Positions 55,094 to 64,000 of a stretch of DNA of 64,000 nucleotides are shown here, piece after piece (within the stretch, counting starts at the first letter, position 1; each line of letters begins with the position of its first letter). The stretch comes from Aestuariivivens marinum (GTDB taxonomy: Bacteria > Bacteroidota > Bacteroidia > Flavobacteriales > Flavobacteriaceae). The notes under the pieces are model-generated. The model ran no database searches. It worked only from the letters and a program-made list of their open reading frames with translations, and was not told the origin of the DNA. Location: assembly GCF_022662175.1 (NCBI RefSeq), contig NZ_JAKMCR010000002.1, positions 124,001-188,000 on the forward strand, given 5' to 3'. Made by a program: the position numbers and the translations under genes.

Positions 55094-57337
55094 ATGAAAA
55101 ACATAGTATCCATTTTACTATGTCTGGTATGGTTTTCCTTAAAAGCACAAAACCATATTACCGGACATATTGTAGATGCTCACACAAAACAATCCATAGA
55201 AGCCGCGAATATTTATTTTCCACAGTTGGAAAAAGGAAGCTCAAGCGATGCTGAAGGCTTTTTTGAACTTAAAAACATACCTAACGGAACCCACAACGTC
55301 ATTGTCTCTTTTATAGGATACGAAACCCAGTCGCTTAATCTTAAATTTCCATACGACGCTGTTTTAAATATTGAGTTAACACATTCAGCCATAGAAATGG
55401 AAGGCATCATTATATCTACCCCTTTTCATAAATTACAGAGTGAAAATGTAATGAAAGTCGAACAACAAAGTGTAAACGATCTAAAAAAGCAAGGTGCCAT
55501 AAATTTATCGAGTGGTATTTCAAACGTTGCTGGTGTGGAAAGCATTACTACAGGCTTAAGTATAGGAAAACCTGTAATAAGGGGACTTAGCAGTAATAGA
55601 GTTTTAGTATATAATCAAGGTGTCCGTTTAGAAAACCAACAATTTGGCAGCGAACATGGTTTAGGGCTAAGTGGCTACGGAAATGAAAGTATCGAGATTA
55701 TTAAAGGCCCAGCTTCCTTACTTTATGGTAGTGATGCCTTGGGTGGCGTGCTCTATATCAATCCTGAAAAATTTGCACAAGCCCATACTACAGAAGCTGA
55801 TGGAGCGGTGAATTATTTTAGCAATACTCTTGGTTACACTACCAATGCAGGTATAAAACAATCTGGTGAACATTTCAAATTTATATTTCGGAGCGGTGTG
55901 ACTGAACATGCCGACTATAAAACAGCGAGTTATCGTGTAACCAACACGCGCTTTAGGGAAACAGACTTTAAAGTTGGCTTGGGATATCAAACTACCAACT
56001 TTAAAAGTGAGTTGCGATACAATGCAAACGAATCGAAATTAGGTATTCCAGAAGATCTAGGAGAACAATCGAAACTTAGAACGCCTCTACTGCCCTATCA
56101 AGGGATTGTAAATCATGTTTTAAGTTCAAAATCGACTATTTTTTTGAATGACTCGAAAATAGATATCAATTTTGGATTGTTATACAATGATAGAAAGGAA
56201 TTTGAAGAAGAGCACCACCATGACGAAGAACACGAAGATGAAGAGCATGAAGATGAAGAACATGAAGGTGAACACATGGAGAATGAGCTTCTAGAAGCAG
56301 CCCTACATATGAAATTAAAAACCTTAAACTACGATGTAAAATACCATTTACCAGAACTTGGTAAGTTTGAAACTATTATCGGACTTCAAGGTATGACACA
56401 AAGCAACACCAACTACGGTGAAGAAACATTAATACCTAATGCAACAACCAATGATATTGGCGTTCTTGCAACATCCCACATCCATTTTGATAAAATAGAC
56501 ATTCAATTGGGGGCTAGACTAGATAACAGGAAGATAAATGTCGATTCTGGTATTTCAAAAAGCTTTAACAGTTTTAATGGCGCTTTGGGTGCCAAAACTA
56601 ATATAATGGATAACCTAATTGCAAGAGTTAATTTAGCCACTGGCTTTAGGGCTCCTAATTTAGCCGAACTAACATCCAATGGCACTCACGAAGGCACAAA
56701 CCGTTATGAGATTGGTAACGAAGACCTTAAAAACGAAAAAAATGTACAAATAGATGTCGCACTGGAATACAAAAGTGACCACCTAGAACTTTTTGCCAAT
56801 GGATTTCACAACACGATAAGTGATTATATTTTTTTATCGCCCAATGGGAATGTTATTGACGAAGACCCCGTTTTTGTATATCTGCAGGACAATGCCAAAT
56901 TGTATGGTGGCGAGATTGGTTTTCACCTACACCCCCACCCGTTGGATTGGCTCCATTTTGAAAGCAGTTTTGAAACTGTTACCGGAAAGCAAAACAACAA
57001 TCGTTATTTACCCTTAATTCCTGCCAATTCGTTAAGCAATATACTTCGGGCTGAATTTGACAATACATGGCTGAATACCGGGTATGTATTTATAAAACAC
57101 AAATTCACATTTAGTCAAAATAAAGTAAGTGATTTTGAAACCCCTACAGCTGCTTATGGTCTATTAAGTGCAGGATTGGGAGGAACGATTACGGTATTTA
57201 AAAACAATATGGAGATTATGCTATCTGGGACGAATCTAACTAATAAAAGTTATATTCATCATTTGTCCCGATTAAAATCCGATGGTCTTTTTAATATGGG
57301 CAGAAATTTTAGTTTAGGTATAACCTATAGACTATAA
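55094..57337 (+). CDS. TonB-dependent receptor with His/acid-rich loop (metal type)
   Basis: 747 residues with a signal peptide (about 1-18, ending SLKAQ), a carboxypeptidase-regulatory-like domain (20-105), a plug (SNVAGVESITTGLSIGKPVI, RGLSSNRVLVYNQG) and a barrel ending FSLGITYRL. Residues about 371-397 form a loop very rich in His and Glu/Asp, made of a 15-bp DNA repeat coding DEEHE three times. Such loops occur in zinc/metal receptors like ZnuD. It would bring a metal or metal complex across the outer membrane. The His-rich small gene precedes it. Confidence 0.87.
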   Translation: MKNIVSILLCLVWFSLKAQNHITGHIVDAHTKQSIEAANIYFPQLEKGSSSDAEGFFELKNIPNGTHNVIVSFIGYETQSLNLKFPYDAVLNIELTHSAIEMEGIIISTPFHKLQSENVMKVEQQSVNDLKKQGAINLSSGISNVAGVESITTGLSIGKPVIRGLSSNRVLVYNQGVRLENQQFGSEHGLGLSGYGNESIEIIKGPASLLYGSDALGGVLYINPEKFAQAHTTEADGAVNYFSNTLGYTTNAGIKQSGEHFKFIFRSGVTEHADYKTASYRVTNTRFRETDFKVGLGYQTTNFKSELRYNANESKLGIPEDLGEQSKLRTPLLPYQGIVNHVLSSKSTIFLNDSKIDINFGLLYNDRKEFEEEHHHDEEHEDEEHEDEEHEGEHMENELLEAALHMKLKTLNYDVKYHLPELGKFETIIGLQGMTQSNTNYGEETLIPNATTNDIGVLATSHIHFDKIDIQLGARLDNRKINVDSGISKSFNSFNGALGAKTNIMDNLIARVNLATGFRAPNLAELTSNGTHEGTNRYEIGNEDLKNEKNVQIDVALEYKSDHLELFANGFHNTISDYIFLSPNGNVIDEDPVFVYLQDNAKLYGGEIGFHLHPHPLDWLHFESSFETVTGKQNNNRYLPLIPANSLSNILRAEFDNTWLNTGYVFIKHKFTFSQNKVSDFETPTAAYGLLSAGLGGTITVFKNNMEIMLSGTNLTNKSYIHHLSRLKSDGLFNMGRNFSLGITYRL
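56222..56266 (+). repeat. 15-bp tandem repeat coding DEEHE
   Basis: Three copies of a 15-bp unit in frame inside the TonB receptor, codons for Asp-Glu-Glu-His-Glu, then a partial fourth (GEH). Slippage could vary the loop length without breaking the frame. Confidence 0.8.
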
Positions 57338-57463
57338 CTTTTAGGGAGGTTGATTAGAAATTAATTGATTCTTAATCCTGAAAAATAAAATTTTAAGATC
57401 CCAAAACAACAGTTCGATAAGCTCGATACGACATTTTGGGAATAATATTATTTTTTAATTATT

Positions 57464-57745
57464 TCAATCGGCCTCCTTATAGCTTTTTGGTCTATAAAAA
57501 ACATATGTATATAACCACATTAATGTAAATGTTGGTATCACATCAAACCCAGGCAAGGCTTCTTCTATAAACGTAATTACTCCAGCAATTTTACCTGGTT
57601 TTCCTTTATAAAGTTTGGTCATTATCCAACCTGAAAGGGGTGCCCAAACAATATCGGAGAACTCTCCTATACCAGGTATAACAAAAGAGAGGTAACCCAT
57701 GGCGTCACATAAAATGCTCAATACTAATATTTTATATTTGTTCAT
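57464..57745 (-). CDS. Small membrane protein of unknown function
   Basis: 93 residues with two or three membrane segments (about 4-22, 30-46, 68-85) and a short charged loop KLYKGKPGKIAG. The late FIEEALPGFDVIPTFTLMW is conserved-looking and resembles small uncharacterised inner-membrane proteins. I recognise no family. It lies 28 bp after the folE stop on the same strand and is probably cotranscribed with it. Confidence 0.65.
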   Translation of the reverse strand: MNKYKILVLSILCDAMGYLSFVIPGIGEFSDIVWAPLSGWIMTKLYKGKPGKIAGVITFIEEALPGFDVIPTFTLMWLYTYVFYRPKSYKEAD

Positions 57746-57773
57746 AATATTATACTAGAAATATTCTAAAACC

Positions 57774-58361
57774 CTATTTGCCTATAAGTTTTAAAAACTC
57801 ATTACGAGTTTCTATCTTTTCAAATTGCCCTCTAAATCCTGAAGTTGTAGTTATTGAATTTTGTTTTTGAACACCCCGCATCATCATACACATGTGTGAG
57901 GCTTCAATAACTACAGCTACGCCTTGGGGTTTTAGGGTGTCATTTATACAATCCAATATCTGTTCCGTTAATCGTTCCTGTACTTGCAATCGCCTTGCAA
58001 AAACATCAACAATCCTAGGCAACTTGCTTAAGCCTACAATATGCCCGTTTGGGATATAAGCGATGTGCACTTTTCCAAAAAAAGGTAACATATGATGTTC
58101 GCAGAGGGAATATAATTCAATATCCTTAACAATAACCATTTCATTGTAAGACTCTTTAAACATGGCACTTTTAAGAATTTCAATAGGGTCTTGGTGATAC
58201 CCTTGTGTTAAAAACTGCATGGCTTTTGCTGCTCGTTCGGGTGTTTTTAAAAGTCCATCTCGTTTAACATTCTCACCCAAGTCTTCAATAATACTTTTAT
58301 AGCGGTTCTTCACATCATCGGTGACCTGCATATTGTATTCCTCAAATTTCTTATACGGCAT
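57774..58361 (-). CDS. folE: GTP cyclohydrolase I
   Basis: 195 residues from the ATG at 58361, chosen because [10 protein letters not shown] begins the conserved part; longer starts reach 58460 but add a Lys-rich tail without pattern. Zinc-binding Cys and His are in [17 protein letters not shown], with a later Cys in SHMCMMMRG. It opens GTP to dihydroneopterin triphosphate, the first step to folate and other pterins. A small membrane-protein gene follows. Confidence 0.94.
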   Translation of the reverse strand: MPYKKFEEYNMQVTDDVKNRYKSIIEDLGENVKRDGLLKTPERAAKAMQFLTQGYHQDPIEILKSAMFKESYNEMVIVKDIELYSLCEHHMLPFFGKVHIAYIPNGHIVGLSKLPRIVDVFARRLQVQERLTEQILDCINDTLKPQGVAVVIEASHMCMMMRGVQKQNSITTTSGFRGQFEKIETRNEFLKLIGK

Positions 58362-58509
58362 AACTTTCTTTTTTCTAGCTCTCAATATAGACATTTCTTT
58401 GCTTTTATTGTTTAAATAGTCCTTAAACAGGATATTTTTTAAAAGATATATACACAACATTGTTCAAGACAAGTTAAAATATTAAATTCACCCTTTATTT
58501 AAAAGATTT

Positions 58510-59169
58510 ATGATAAAGGCAACAAACATCCATAAATATTTTGACAACTTACATGTGCTAAAAGGTGTTAACCTAATGGTTAACAAAGGGGAAATTGTGT
58601 CGATTGTTGGGGCTTCTGGTGCTGGTAAAACAACATTATTACAAATTTTAGGCACCTTGGATAAAGCTTCAAAAAATGAAGATTACAATCTTGAAATCAA
58701 TGCCACTGAAATTAAATCGCTTAGTGATAAAAAACTGGCAAAGTTTAGGAACGAACATATTGGGTTTATTTTTCAATTTCATCAATTATTACCCGAGTTT
58801 ACCGCTTTAGAAAATGTTTGCCTCCCAGCCTTTATAAAAGGCACAAAAAAAATAGAAGCTGAAAAACGTGCCAAAGAACTATTGAATTTTCTTGGCCTTG
58901 AAGAGCGTCACGACCACAAACCCAATGAACTATCTGGTGGAGAGCAGCAACGTGTGGCCGTAGCTCGGGCCTTAATTAATAATCCCGATTTAATTTTTGC
59001 CGATGAACCTTCAGGTAATTTAGATAGTGAATCTGCAGAAAATCTACACCACCTTTTTTTTAAACTTCGAGAAGAATTTGGACAGACCTTTGTTATTGTG
59101 ACCCACAATGAAGAACTGGCCAACATGGCAGATAGAAAGTTAGTGATGGTAGATGGTAACTTTGTTTAA
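58510..59169 (+). CDS. ABC transporter ATP-binding protein, LolD-type
   Basis: 219 residues. Walker [14 protein letters not shown]-loop [17 protein letters not shown], signature [15 protein letters not shown], Walker [13 protein letters not shown] and H-loop VIVTHNEEL are complete. The Q-loop and length match LolD/MacB-type ATPases. In the Lol system it drives release of lipoproteins from the inner membrane. No LolC/E permease lies nearby, so the partner is elsewhere. Confidence 0.9.
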   Translation: MIKATNIHKYFDNLHVLKGVNLMVNKGEIVSIVGASGAGKTTLLQILGTLDKASKNEDYNLEINATEIKSLSDKKLAKFRNEHIGFIFQFHQLLPEFTALENVCLPAFIKGTKKIEAEKRAKELLNFLGLEERHDHKPNELSGGEQQRVAVARALINNPDLIFADEPSGNLDSESAENLHHLFFKLREEFGQTFVIVTHNEELANMADRKLVMVDGNFV

Positions 59170-59172
59170 TTC

Positions 59173-59679
59173 ATGTTTATTCTTGAAACCAAAAGGCTAT
59201 TTTTAAGAGAATTTCAACTTAGTGATGCTGCGTTTTTATTCGAGCTTAATCAAAACCCTAAAGTTTTAAAATATACAGGCGATGTTCCTTTTGCATCATT
59301 AGATGAGGCAAAAAATTTCATTAAAAATTATACGGACTATAGCAAATTTGGTGTTGGTAGGTGGATTATGATTGAAAAACAATCCTACAAAGCTATTGGT
59401 TGGTGTGGGCTGAAAAATCATAATAAACACTTTATCGATTTAGGATTTCGACTTTTAGAATCATATTGGAATTTAGGTTATGCTACCGAAGCCGCAAAAG
59501 CTTGTATTGATTATGGGTTTTCCAAATTAAATTATACGGAAATAATTGGAAGAACCATGAAAGCTAACTTTGCTTCACAAAAGGTGCTAGAAAAGTTAGG
59601 TTTTCAATATTCCCATATAGAACAAGTTGATGGGCTGCACGAAGCCATGATTTACACCCAGCAAAATGACAAAAAATGA
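59173..59679 (+). CDS. GNAT family N-acetyltransferase
   Basis: 168 residues of the RimJ/RimL type: ILETKRLFLREFQLSDAAFL at the start, RLLESYWNLGYATEAAKA (acetyl-CoA site), and FASQKVLEKLGFQYS near the end. It adds an acetyl group to an amine; the substrate is unknown. It begins 3 bp after the LolD-type gene and overlaps the next gene by 14 bp, so these three are translated together. Confidence 0.92.
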   Translation: MFILETKRLFLREFQLSDAAFLFELNQNPKVLKYTGDVPFASLDEAKNFIKNYTDYSKFGVGRWIMIEKQSYKAIGWCGLKNHNKHFIDLGFRLLESYWNLGYATEAAKACIDYGFSKLNYTEIIGRTMKANFASQKVLEKLGFQYSHIEQVDGLHEAMIYTQQNDKK

Positions 59680-60430
59680 ATTAAAAGACTTTCTAGACAC
59701 TAAAGTAAGGCAATACAATAATCCAAAGTTTATTGAGAGTGACCCTATACAAATTCCGCATCTATTTACCCAAAAAGAGGATATTGAGATTGCTGGTTTT
59801 TTAACCGCTTCTATAGCTTGGGGCAATCGTAAAAGTATTATTACCAATGCCAAACGGCTAATGGACTTACTTGATAATGCCCCTTTCGATTTTGTGATGT
59901 ACCATTCACCAAAGGATTTAGAAACGTTAATTCACTTTGTACACAGGACATTTAATGGAGATGACTGTAAACAATTTATTAAGTCATTACAGCATATTTA
60001 TAAAAATCACAACGGGTTGGAAAGTATCTTTAACACAAATGCCAAAAAGGATTCGCTACAACATGCCATTTCAAATTTTAAATCTGTATTTTTTGAAATT
60101 GAGCATTTACCAAGAACCCAAAAACACATTAGCGATCCACTAAAAAATTCTGCGGCCAAGCGCATCAATATGATGCTCAGATGGTTCGTGAGAAGGGATA
60201 ATTCCGGAGTAGATTTTGGAATTTGGAAAAGCTTGTCTCCTAAACAGTTATCCTGTCCATTGGATGTGCATTCTGGTAATGTTGCCAGAAAGCTAGGCTT
60301 ACTAAAAAGAAAACAAAATGATGCCAAAGCACTTTATGAACTGGACCAAACTTTGAGACAGCTAGATCCTAGCGATCCTGTTAAATATGACTTTGCACTG
60401 TTTGGTTTAGGCGTTTTTGAAGGGTTTTAA
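59666..60430 (+). CDS. TIGR02757 (DUF2400) family protein
   Basis: 254 residues. HLFTQKEDIEIAGFLTASIA near the start, WGNRKSIITNAKRLMDLL, and LSPKQLSCPLDVHSGNVARK later are marks of this family. No signal or membrane segment. The function is not known; the fold recalls helix-hairpin-helix DNA-glycosylase-like proteins but that is only a resemblance. It overlaps the acetyltransferase gene by 14 bp. Confidence 0.88.
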   Translation: MTKNELKDFLDTKVRQYNNPKFIESDPIQIPHLFTQKEDIEIAGFLTASIAWGNRKSIITNAKRLMDLLDNAPFDFVMYHSPKDLETLIHFVHRTFNGDDCKQFIKSLQHIYKNHNGLESIFNTNAKKDSLQHAISNFKSVFFEIEHLPRTQKHISDPLKNSAAKRINMMLRWFVRRDNSGVDFGIWKSLSPKQLSCPLDVHSGNVARKLGLLKRKQNDAKALYELDQTLRQLDPSDPVKYDFALFGLGVFEGF

Positions 60431-60514
60431 TAAATGTTAAGGTATGTTAATTCTTTTATGTGCATAACTAAAAGCTATATTTTTAGTTTACTAAACTAAT
60501 TTACACCTAATACA

Positions 60515-61999
60515 ATGCGAAATTTATTTCTTTCCCTATCACTTATATGCTACTTAAGCAATGCCCAAAGTCGAAAAATACCAATAGATACAGTAGTTGT
60601 AACATCACACAGTACAACCATAAAGGGAGTAGATATTCAATATACAGCAACAACAGGAACACAACCTGTTTGGGATTCCAATGGCGATCCTATTGCAACC
60701 TTATTTTACACCTATTACCAACGTAACAATATTAATAACAAAGACAATAGGCCACTATTAATTTCTTTTAATGGCGGTCCTGGATCAGCATCGGTTTGGA
60801 TGCATATAGCATATACGGGGCCAAAAATTTTGAATATCGATAGTGAAGGCTACCCCATTCAGCCCTATGGCATAAAGGACAATCCCAATTCTATCTTAGA
60901 TGTTGCAGATATTGTGTATGTTAATCCTGTAAATACAGGCTATTCCAGAATGCTTCCAAACAAGGAAGGCAAACTTCCTGAAAGAGAAACTTTTTTTGGC
61001 ATCAATGCCGATATAAAATACCTAGCCGAATGGATCAATACTTTTGTTTCCAGAAACAACAAATGGACATGCCCTAAATACATTATTGGAGAAAGCTACG
61101 GTGGAACACGGGTAATGGGATTGGCCAATGCCTTGCAAAATAACCAATGGATGTACTTAAATGGGGCTATTTTGGTATCGCCTGCAGACTATAAATTGTA
61201 CAGTACCAGCCAACCGATTTATTCTGCCTTAAACCTCCCCTATTTTACGGCAGCAGCCTGGTACCAAAAGGCATTACCAAATGCCTTACAACAAAAAGAT
61301 TTGTTAGAAGTTTTACCCGAAGTAGAAAACTATGCCATAGAAACGCTTATGCCTGCTTTGGCCAAGGGTGGTTTTATTTCAGATGCTGAAAAGCAAGACG
61401 TGGCCAAAAAAATGGGTTTTTACTCTGGACTGAGTGAAACTGCCATTTTGCAGAATAATTTAGATGTTCCAACCCCCTTTTTTTGGAAGGAACTCTTAAA
61501 AGATAAAACAGGACAAACCATAGGACGGTTGGATTCCAGATATTTGGGTATAGACAAACGCGAGGCTGGTGATTCACCTGATTACAGTCCAGAATTAACC
61601 TCATGGTTGCACTCTTTTACCCCAGCCATAAACTACTATATAAAGGAACATCTTAATTTTAAAACCGATATAAAGTACAATATGTTTGGCGATGTACATC
61701 CTTGGGATAGACGCAATGACAACACCAGGGATCAATTACGACAGGCTATGGCACAAAACCCCTATTTAAAGGTGCTTGTACAATCGGGGTATTACGACGG
61801 GGCAACAACCTATTTTGCAGCTAAATATACCATGTGGCAAGTAGACCCCAGTGGAAAAATGAAAGACCGTTTTACGTTTAAAGGTTACCGAAGTGGCCAT
61901 ATGATGTACCTAAGGCAGGAGGATTTGTTATCTGCAAACGACGACCTAAGAGCTTTTATTAAAACCTCTCTCTCCAATGGAAAACCAGCTAAATATTAA
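60515..61999 (+). CDS. S10 family serine carboxypeptidase
   Basis: 494 residues with a signal peptide (about 1-17, ending LSNAQ). The catalytic triad is visible: Ser194 in GESYGGTR, Asp428 in YYDGATTYF and His462 in RSGHMMYL; FNGGPGSASVWMH forms the oxyanion region. It removes C-terminal amino acids from peptides, in the periplasm or outside. S10 enzymes are less common in bacteria than in eukaryotes, but found in Bacteroidota. Monocistronic, close to the next gene (54 bp) in the same direction. Confidence 0.94.
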   Translation: MRNLFLSLSLICYLSNAQSRKIPIDTVVVTSHSTTIKGVDIQYTATTGTQPVWDSNGDPIATLFYTYYQRNNINNKDNRPLLISFNGGPGSASVWMHIAYTGPKILNIDSEGYPIQPYGIKDNPNSILDVADIVYVNPVNTGYSRMLPNKEGKLPERETFFGINADIKYLAEWINTFVSRNNKWTCPKYIIGESYGGTRVMGLANALQNNQWMYLNGAILVSPADYKLYSTSQPIYSALNLPYFTAAAWYQKALPNALQQKDLLEVLPEVENYAIETLMPALAKGGFISDAEKQDVAKKMGFYSGLSETAILQNNLDVPTPFFWKELLKDKTGQTIGRLDSRYLGIDKREAGDSPDYSPELTSWLHSFTPAINYYIKEHLNFKTDIKYNMFGDVHPWDRRNDNTRDQLRQAMAQNPYLKVLVQSGYYDGATTYFAAKYTMWQVDPSGKMKDRFTFKGYRSGHMMYLRQEDLLSANDDLRAFIKTSLSNGKPAKY

Positions 62000-62053
62000 A
62001 GGGTATGAATTATTTTAGTCAACACATGAGGAAGTCGTAATAATTTTAAGCAA

Positions 62054-62611
62054 ATGGAAATTAAAATTAACCTATTTGAAGACCAATTTCAAAGATTAGC
62101 TTCGAAAGAAGGGGTTGAACTTAAGAAAGAATATGAGCCTAGTTATTCAAAGTTAATTACTTTTATGCCAGGAGCTGATTATAATGAAGATCTAAGAGTA
62201 AAAACTTTACTATTGAAAATACCTTACAAAGAACAAATGATTTCCGTTGAGTACAAAGTTGGTGATGCCCAGTTAGGACTATTTAGCTGCTATTTTAAGA
62301 ACGGTATCACGATAAGTGATTTCAAAATTGATTATAGAAGTCATTTTTTGAGGCTTATTTTCAAAAATAAAAAAATACTAAGAGTCAGATCAGAAGATAA
62401 AAACTTAAAACGGTTCTTAGAAAACAGACTAATAGAAAACGATTTAGAAACTATTGCAAGAGAAAGTTTGTTCACACCCGAAATTGAGGGAGTAAAAAAT
62501 GAAAACTACCTGATATCTGCCTTTTACACATTGTCATTCGAAGACAAAGAGAAGGTCCTTGAGCCAATGGTTGAATTGTATAAGGATATTATTGATTGGG
62601 CCTTGGACTAA
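62054..62611 (+). CDS. Cytoplasmic protein of unknown function
   Basis: 185 residues without signal or membrane segment. The first half is beta-rich (KLITFMPGADYNEDLRV, SVEYKVGDAQLGLF), the second helical (FLENRLIENDLETIA, EKVLEPMVELYKDIIDW). I do not recognise a family. Good coding look: long frame, even codon use, start 54 bp after the carboxypeptidase. The function is open. Confidence 0.72.
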   Translation: MEIKINLFEDQFQRLASKEGVELKKEYEPSYSKLITFMPGADYNEDLRVKTLLLKIPYKEQMISVEYKVGDAQLGLFSCYFKNGITISDFKIDYRSHFLRLIFKNKKILRVRSEDKNLKRFLENRLIENDLETIARESLFTPEIEGVKNENYLISAFYTLSFEDKEKVLEPMVELYKDIIDWALD

Positions 62612-62761
62612 AAACTATTAATAACAAAGATGGCTAGAAGTAATTGCTAGTTCCAACCTACTTTGAAATCCCAAAGGATTTTTACACAACAAATCCGTAG
62701 CCAAAAACTTCAACACTAATTAAAAAATAGTATTTTTACAATAGTATTAATATACATAATT

Positions 62762-64000
62762 ATGAAAAAACTTTTACTTGGGATAGCTATTTGTTTGTTT
62801 TTTAGCGTACTAACAAACGCCCAAATTTATATGTATGGCACTACATCTGAAGGTGGAGCCAATGGATTAGGAACCATTTACAGGGTAAATAAGAATGGAC
62901 AAAATTTTCAAAAACTTTATGACTTTTCGAATTCTACTGGTGGCGCACCTTATGGCGGTATGACTTTGGCTAATAATGGAAAATTATATGGATTTACTAC
63001 TCAAGGTGGCCAAATTGTCAATTCTGGAGCTTCTCTTGCCTTAGGTACATTTTTTCAATTTGATCCTTTAACCAATGCTTATACAGTGATCGAGTATATA
63101 GATGATCAATCAGGAATTGGAAATACATTTAACAACAGTCCAACATTAGCGGCTAATGGATTGTTATACTTTGCTAGTGAAAATAATGGCCTAGGAGGAA
63201 CTGAGGGAGTATTATCCTCCTTTGATCCCTCTACAGCTACTTTTTCCGTTCTGGATACTTTTTTAACCACAACTACGCCAAAATTTGGACAACCAAAGTC
63301 AAAACTTTTATATGCTTCGGATGGTAATCTTTATGTTACCACCTACAATGGAGGAGGAGGTAATGGGGCCATTGTTAAATATGATATAGCACTCGATCAA
63401 TTATCTGTAATTCATAGTTCTTCAGGGCCAACAAATGGTAGTGGTACCCCAGAAGAGTACTACCGTGCAGTAAACAACCCTTTATATGAGGCGTCAAACG
63501 GAGTGCTATATGGAGCTTCTAGAGAAGGAGGTTTAACTTTTAGTCAAGGTATGGTATTTAAAATAAACAAAGATGGTACGGGTTTTCAAAAGATTAAAAG
63601 TTTTAGTTCTGGTCTTGAAAACCTTGGTTGGTATCCGGAAGGAGGCTTTGTTGAAAAAAATGGATTGCTTTATGCCACAACAGTTCAAGAGGACGCTGAA
63701 GATGTAAACTCAGGAACCATTTATACAATAGATATCAGTAACAACACCTTAAATTTCATCTACACTTTAGATTTAGAGGGAGCCCAGCCACAAGGCACCT
63801 TTGTTGAGTCTTCTAATGGGAGGCTTTATGTAACGTGCAATGGTGGACCAATAAACACCGGTAGCCTAATTGAACTTAATCCGCTAAACACTAGTGTAAC
63901 AGAAAGACATACGTTTGGTACAGCTAATGGAACTAAACCAAAACATAATGAGCTCGCTATAGTCGATTTTTCTTCTTTAAGTATTGATAAATCATCTTTA
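62762..64000 (+). CDS. GloVer-repeat secreted protein, 3' end outside window
   Basis: I read 413 codons from the ATG at 62762 to the window edge without stop. A signal peptide (about 1-21, ending VLTNAQ) is followed by repeats in which a Gly-rich stretch is followed by a Leu/Val-Tyr step: SEGGANGLGTIYRVNKNGQN, MTLANNGKLYG, NGLLYFAS, NGGGGNGAIVKYD, GGLTFSQGMVFKINKDGTGF. This is the GloVer tandem repeat of beta-propeller-like proteins. The last residues (SLSIDKSSL) look like the lead into a T9SS sorting domain, which would lie outside. Surface location is likely; function unknown. Confidence 0.8.
   Translation, partial: MKKLLLGIAICLFFSVLTNAQIYMYGTTSEGGANGLGTIYRVNKNGQNFQKLYDFSNSTGGAPYGGMTLANNGKLYGFTTQGGQIVNSGASLALGTFFQFDPLTNAYTVIEYIDDQSGIGNTFNNSPTLAANGLLYFASENNGLGGTEGVLSSFDPSTATFSVLDTFLTTTTPKFGQPKSKLLYASDGNLYVTTYNGGGGNGAIVKYDIALDQLSVIHSSSGPTNGSGTPEEYYRAVNNPLYEASNGVLYGASREGGLTFSQGMVFKINKDGTGFQKIKSFSSGLENLGWYPEGGFVEKNGLLYATTVQEDAEDVNSGTIYTIDISNNTLNFIYTLDLEGAQPQGTFVESSNGRLYVTCNGGPINTGSLIELNPLNTSVTERHTFGTANGTKPKHNELAIVDFSSLSIDKSSL

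Overview
The window is AT-rich chromosomal DNA of a member of the family Flavobacteriaceae (phylum Bacteroidota). Evidence: type IX secretion (T9SS) sorting domains; SusC-like TonB receptors with an N-terminal carboxypeptidase-regulatory-like domain; lineage families such as DUF6452, DUF6048, DUF6146, DUF2752 and the CCC-motif membrane protein; promoters of the TTG-N19/20-TAnnTTTG type; and the near absence of Shine-Dalgarno sequences. Species cannot be fixed from the sequence alone.

Layout. 1-1960: the 5' part of a lipoprotein gene, a decayed stretch with repeats, and a tRNA operon (Ser-GCT, Pro-TGG, Arg-TCT) read on the minus strand. 1986-12833: a PgpH-type HD phosphohydrolase, a thiolase with an NlpC/P60 peptidase, a TPR protein behind gyrA, and a divergent clpC. 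12.9-25.9 kb: mostly single housekeeping and envelope genes (UMF1 transporter, M48 protease, msrB, TlpA-like protein, NDH-2, lipoamide dehydrogenase, aroQ, TM2 protein, two beta-barrels). 26.1-29.6 kb: xerD, a double tandem repeat, rny, a 6S-like RNA, zapA and a small coiled-coil gene. 29.7-35.1 kb: an envelope operon of M23 peptidase, TonB receptor and a double-DTG aspartyl protease with PDZ. 35.1-36.1 kb: two decayed genes. 36.2-46.9 kb: cysteine desulfurase, a calcium-repeat lipoprotein, a Smr protein, small membrane proteins, rocD, an RlmD-type methyltransferase with DUF6452 and DUF6048, ychF and a surface protein. 47.5-49.5 kb: a five-haem cytochrome with a T9SS sorting domain. 49.7-54.7 kb: ferredoxin, LuxC-like acyl-CoA reductase, serC, serA and small envelope genes. 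54.7-57.3 kb: a His-rich membrane peptide with a metal-type TonB receptor. 57.5-64 kb: folE, a LolD-type ATPase, an acetyltransferase, a TIGR02757 protein, an S10 carboxypeptidase, an unknown gene and a GloVer-repeat protein cut by the window end.

Most genes are core chromosome. No intact prophage, insertion sequence, CRISPR array or defence island was seen. The most notable items are the probable T9SS-secreted multihaem cytochrome; the small-protein/TonB-receptor pair with His- and acid-rich segments; the 6S-like RNA between zapA and rny; the copy of the tRNA-Arg 3' end next to paired 61-bp repeats; the nonsense codon inside a T9SS sorting domain; and the divergent overlapping promoters between ferredoxin and acyl-CoA reductase. 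The identifications come from reading translated sequence and motifs; no database search was run.
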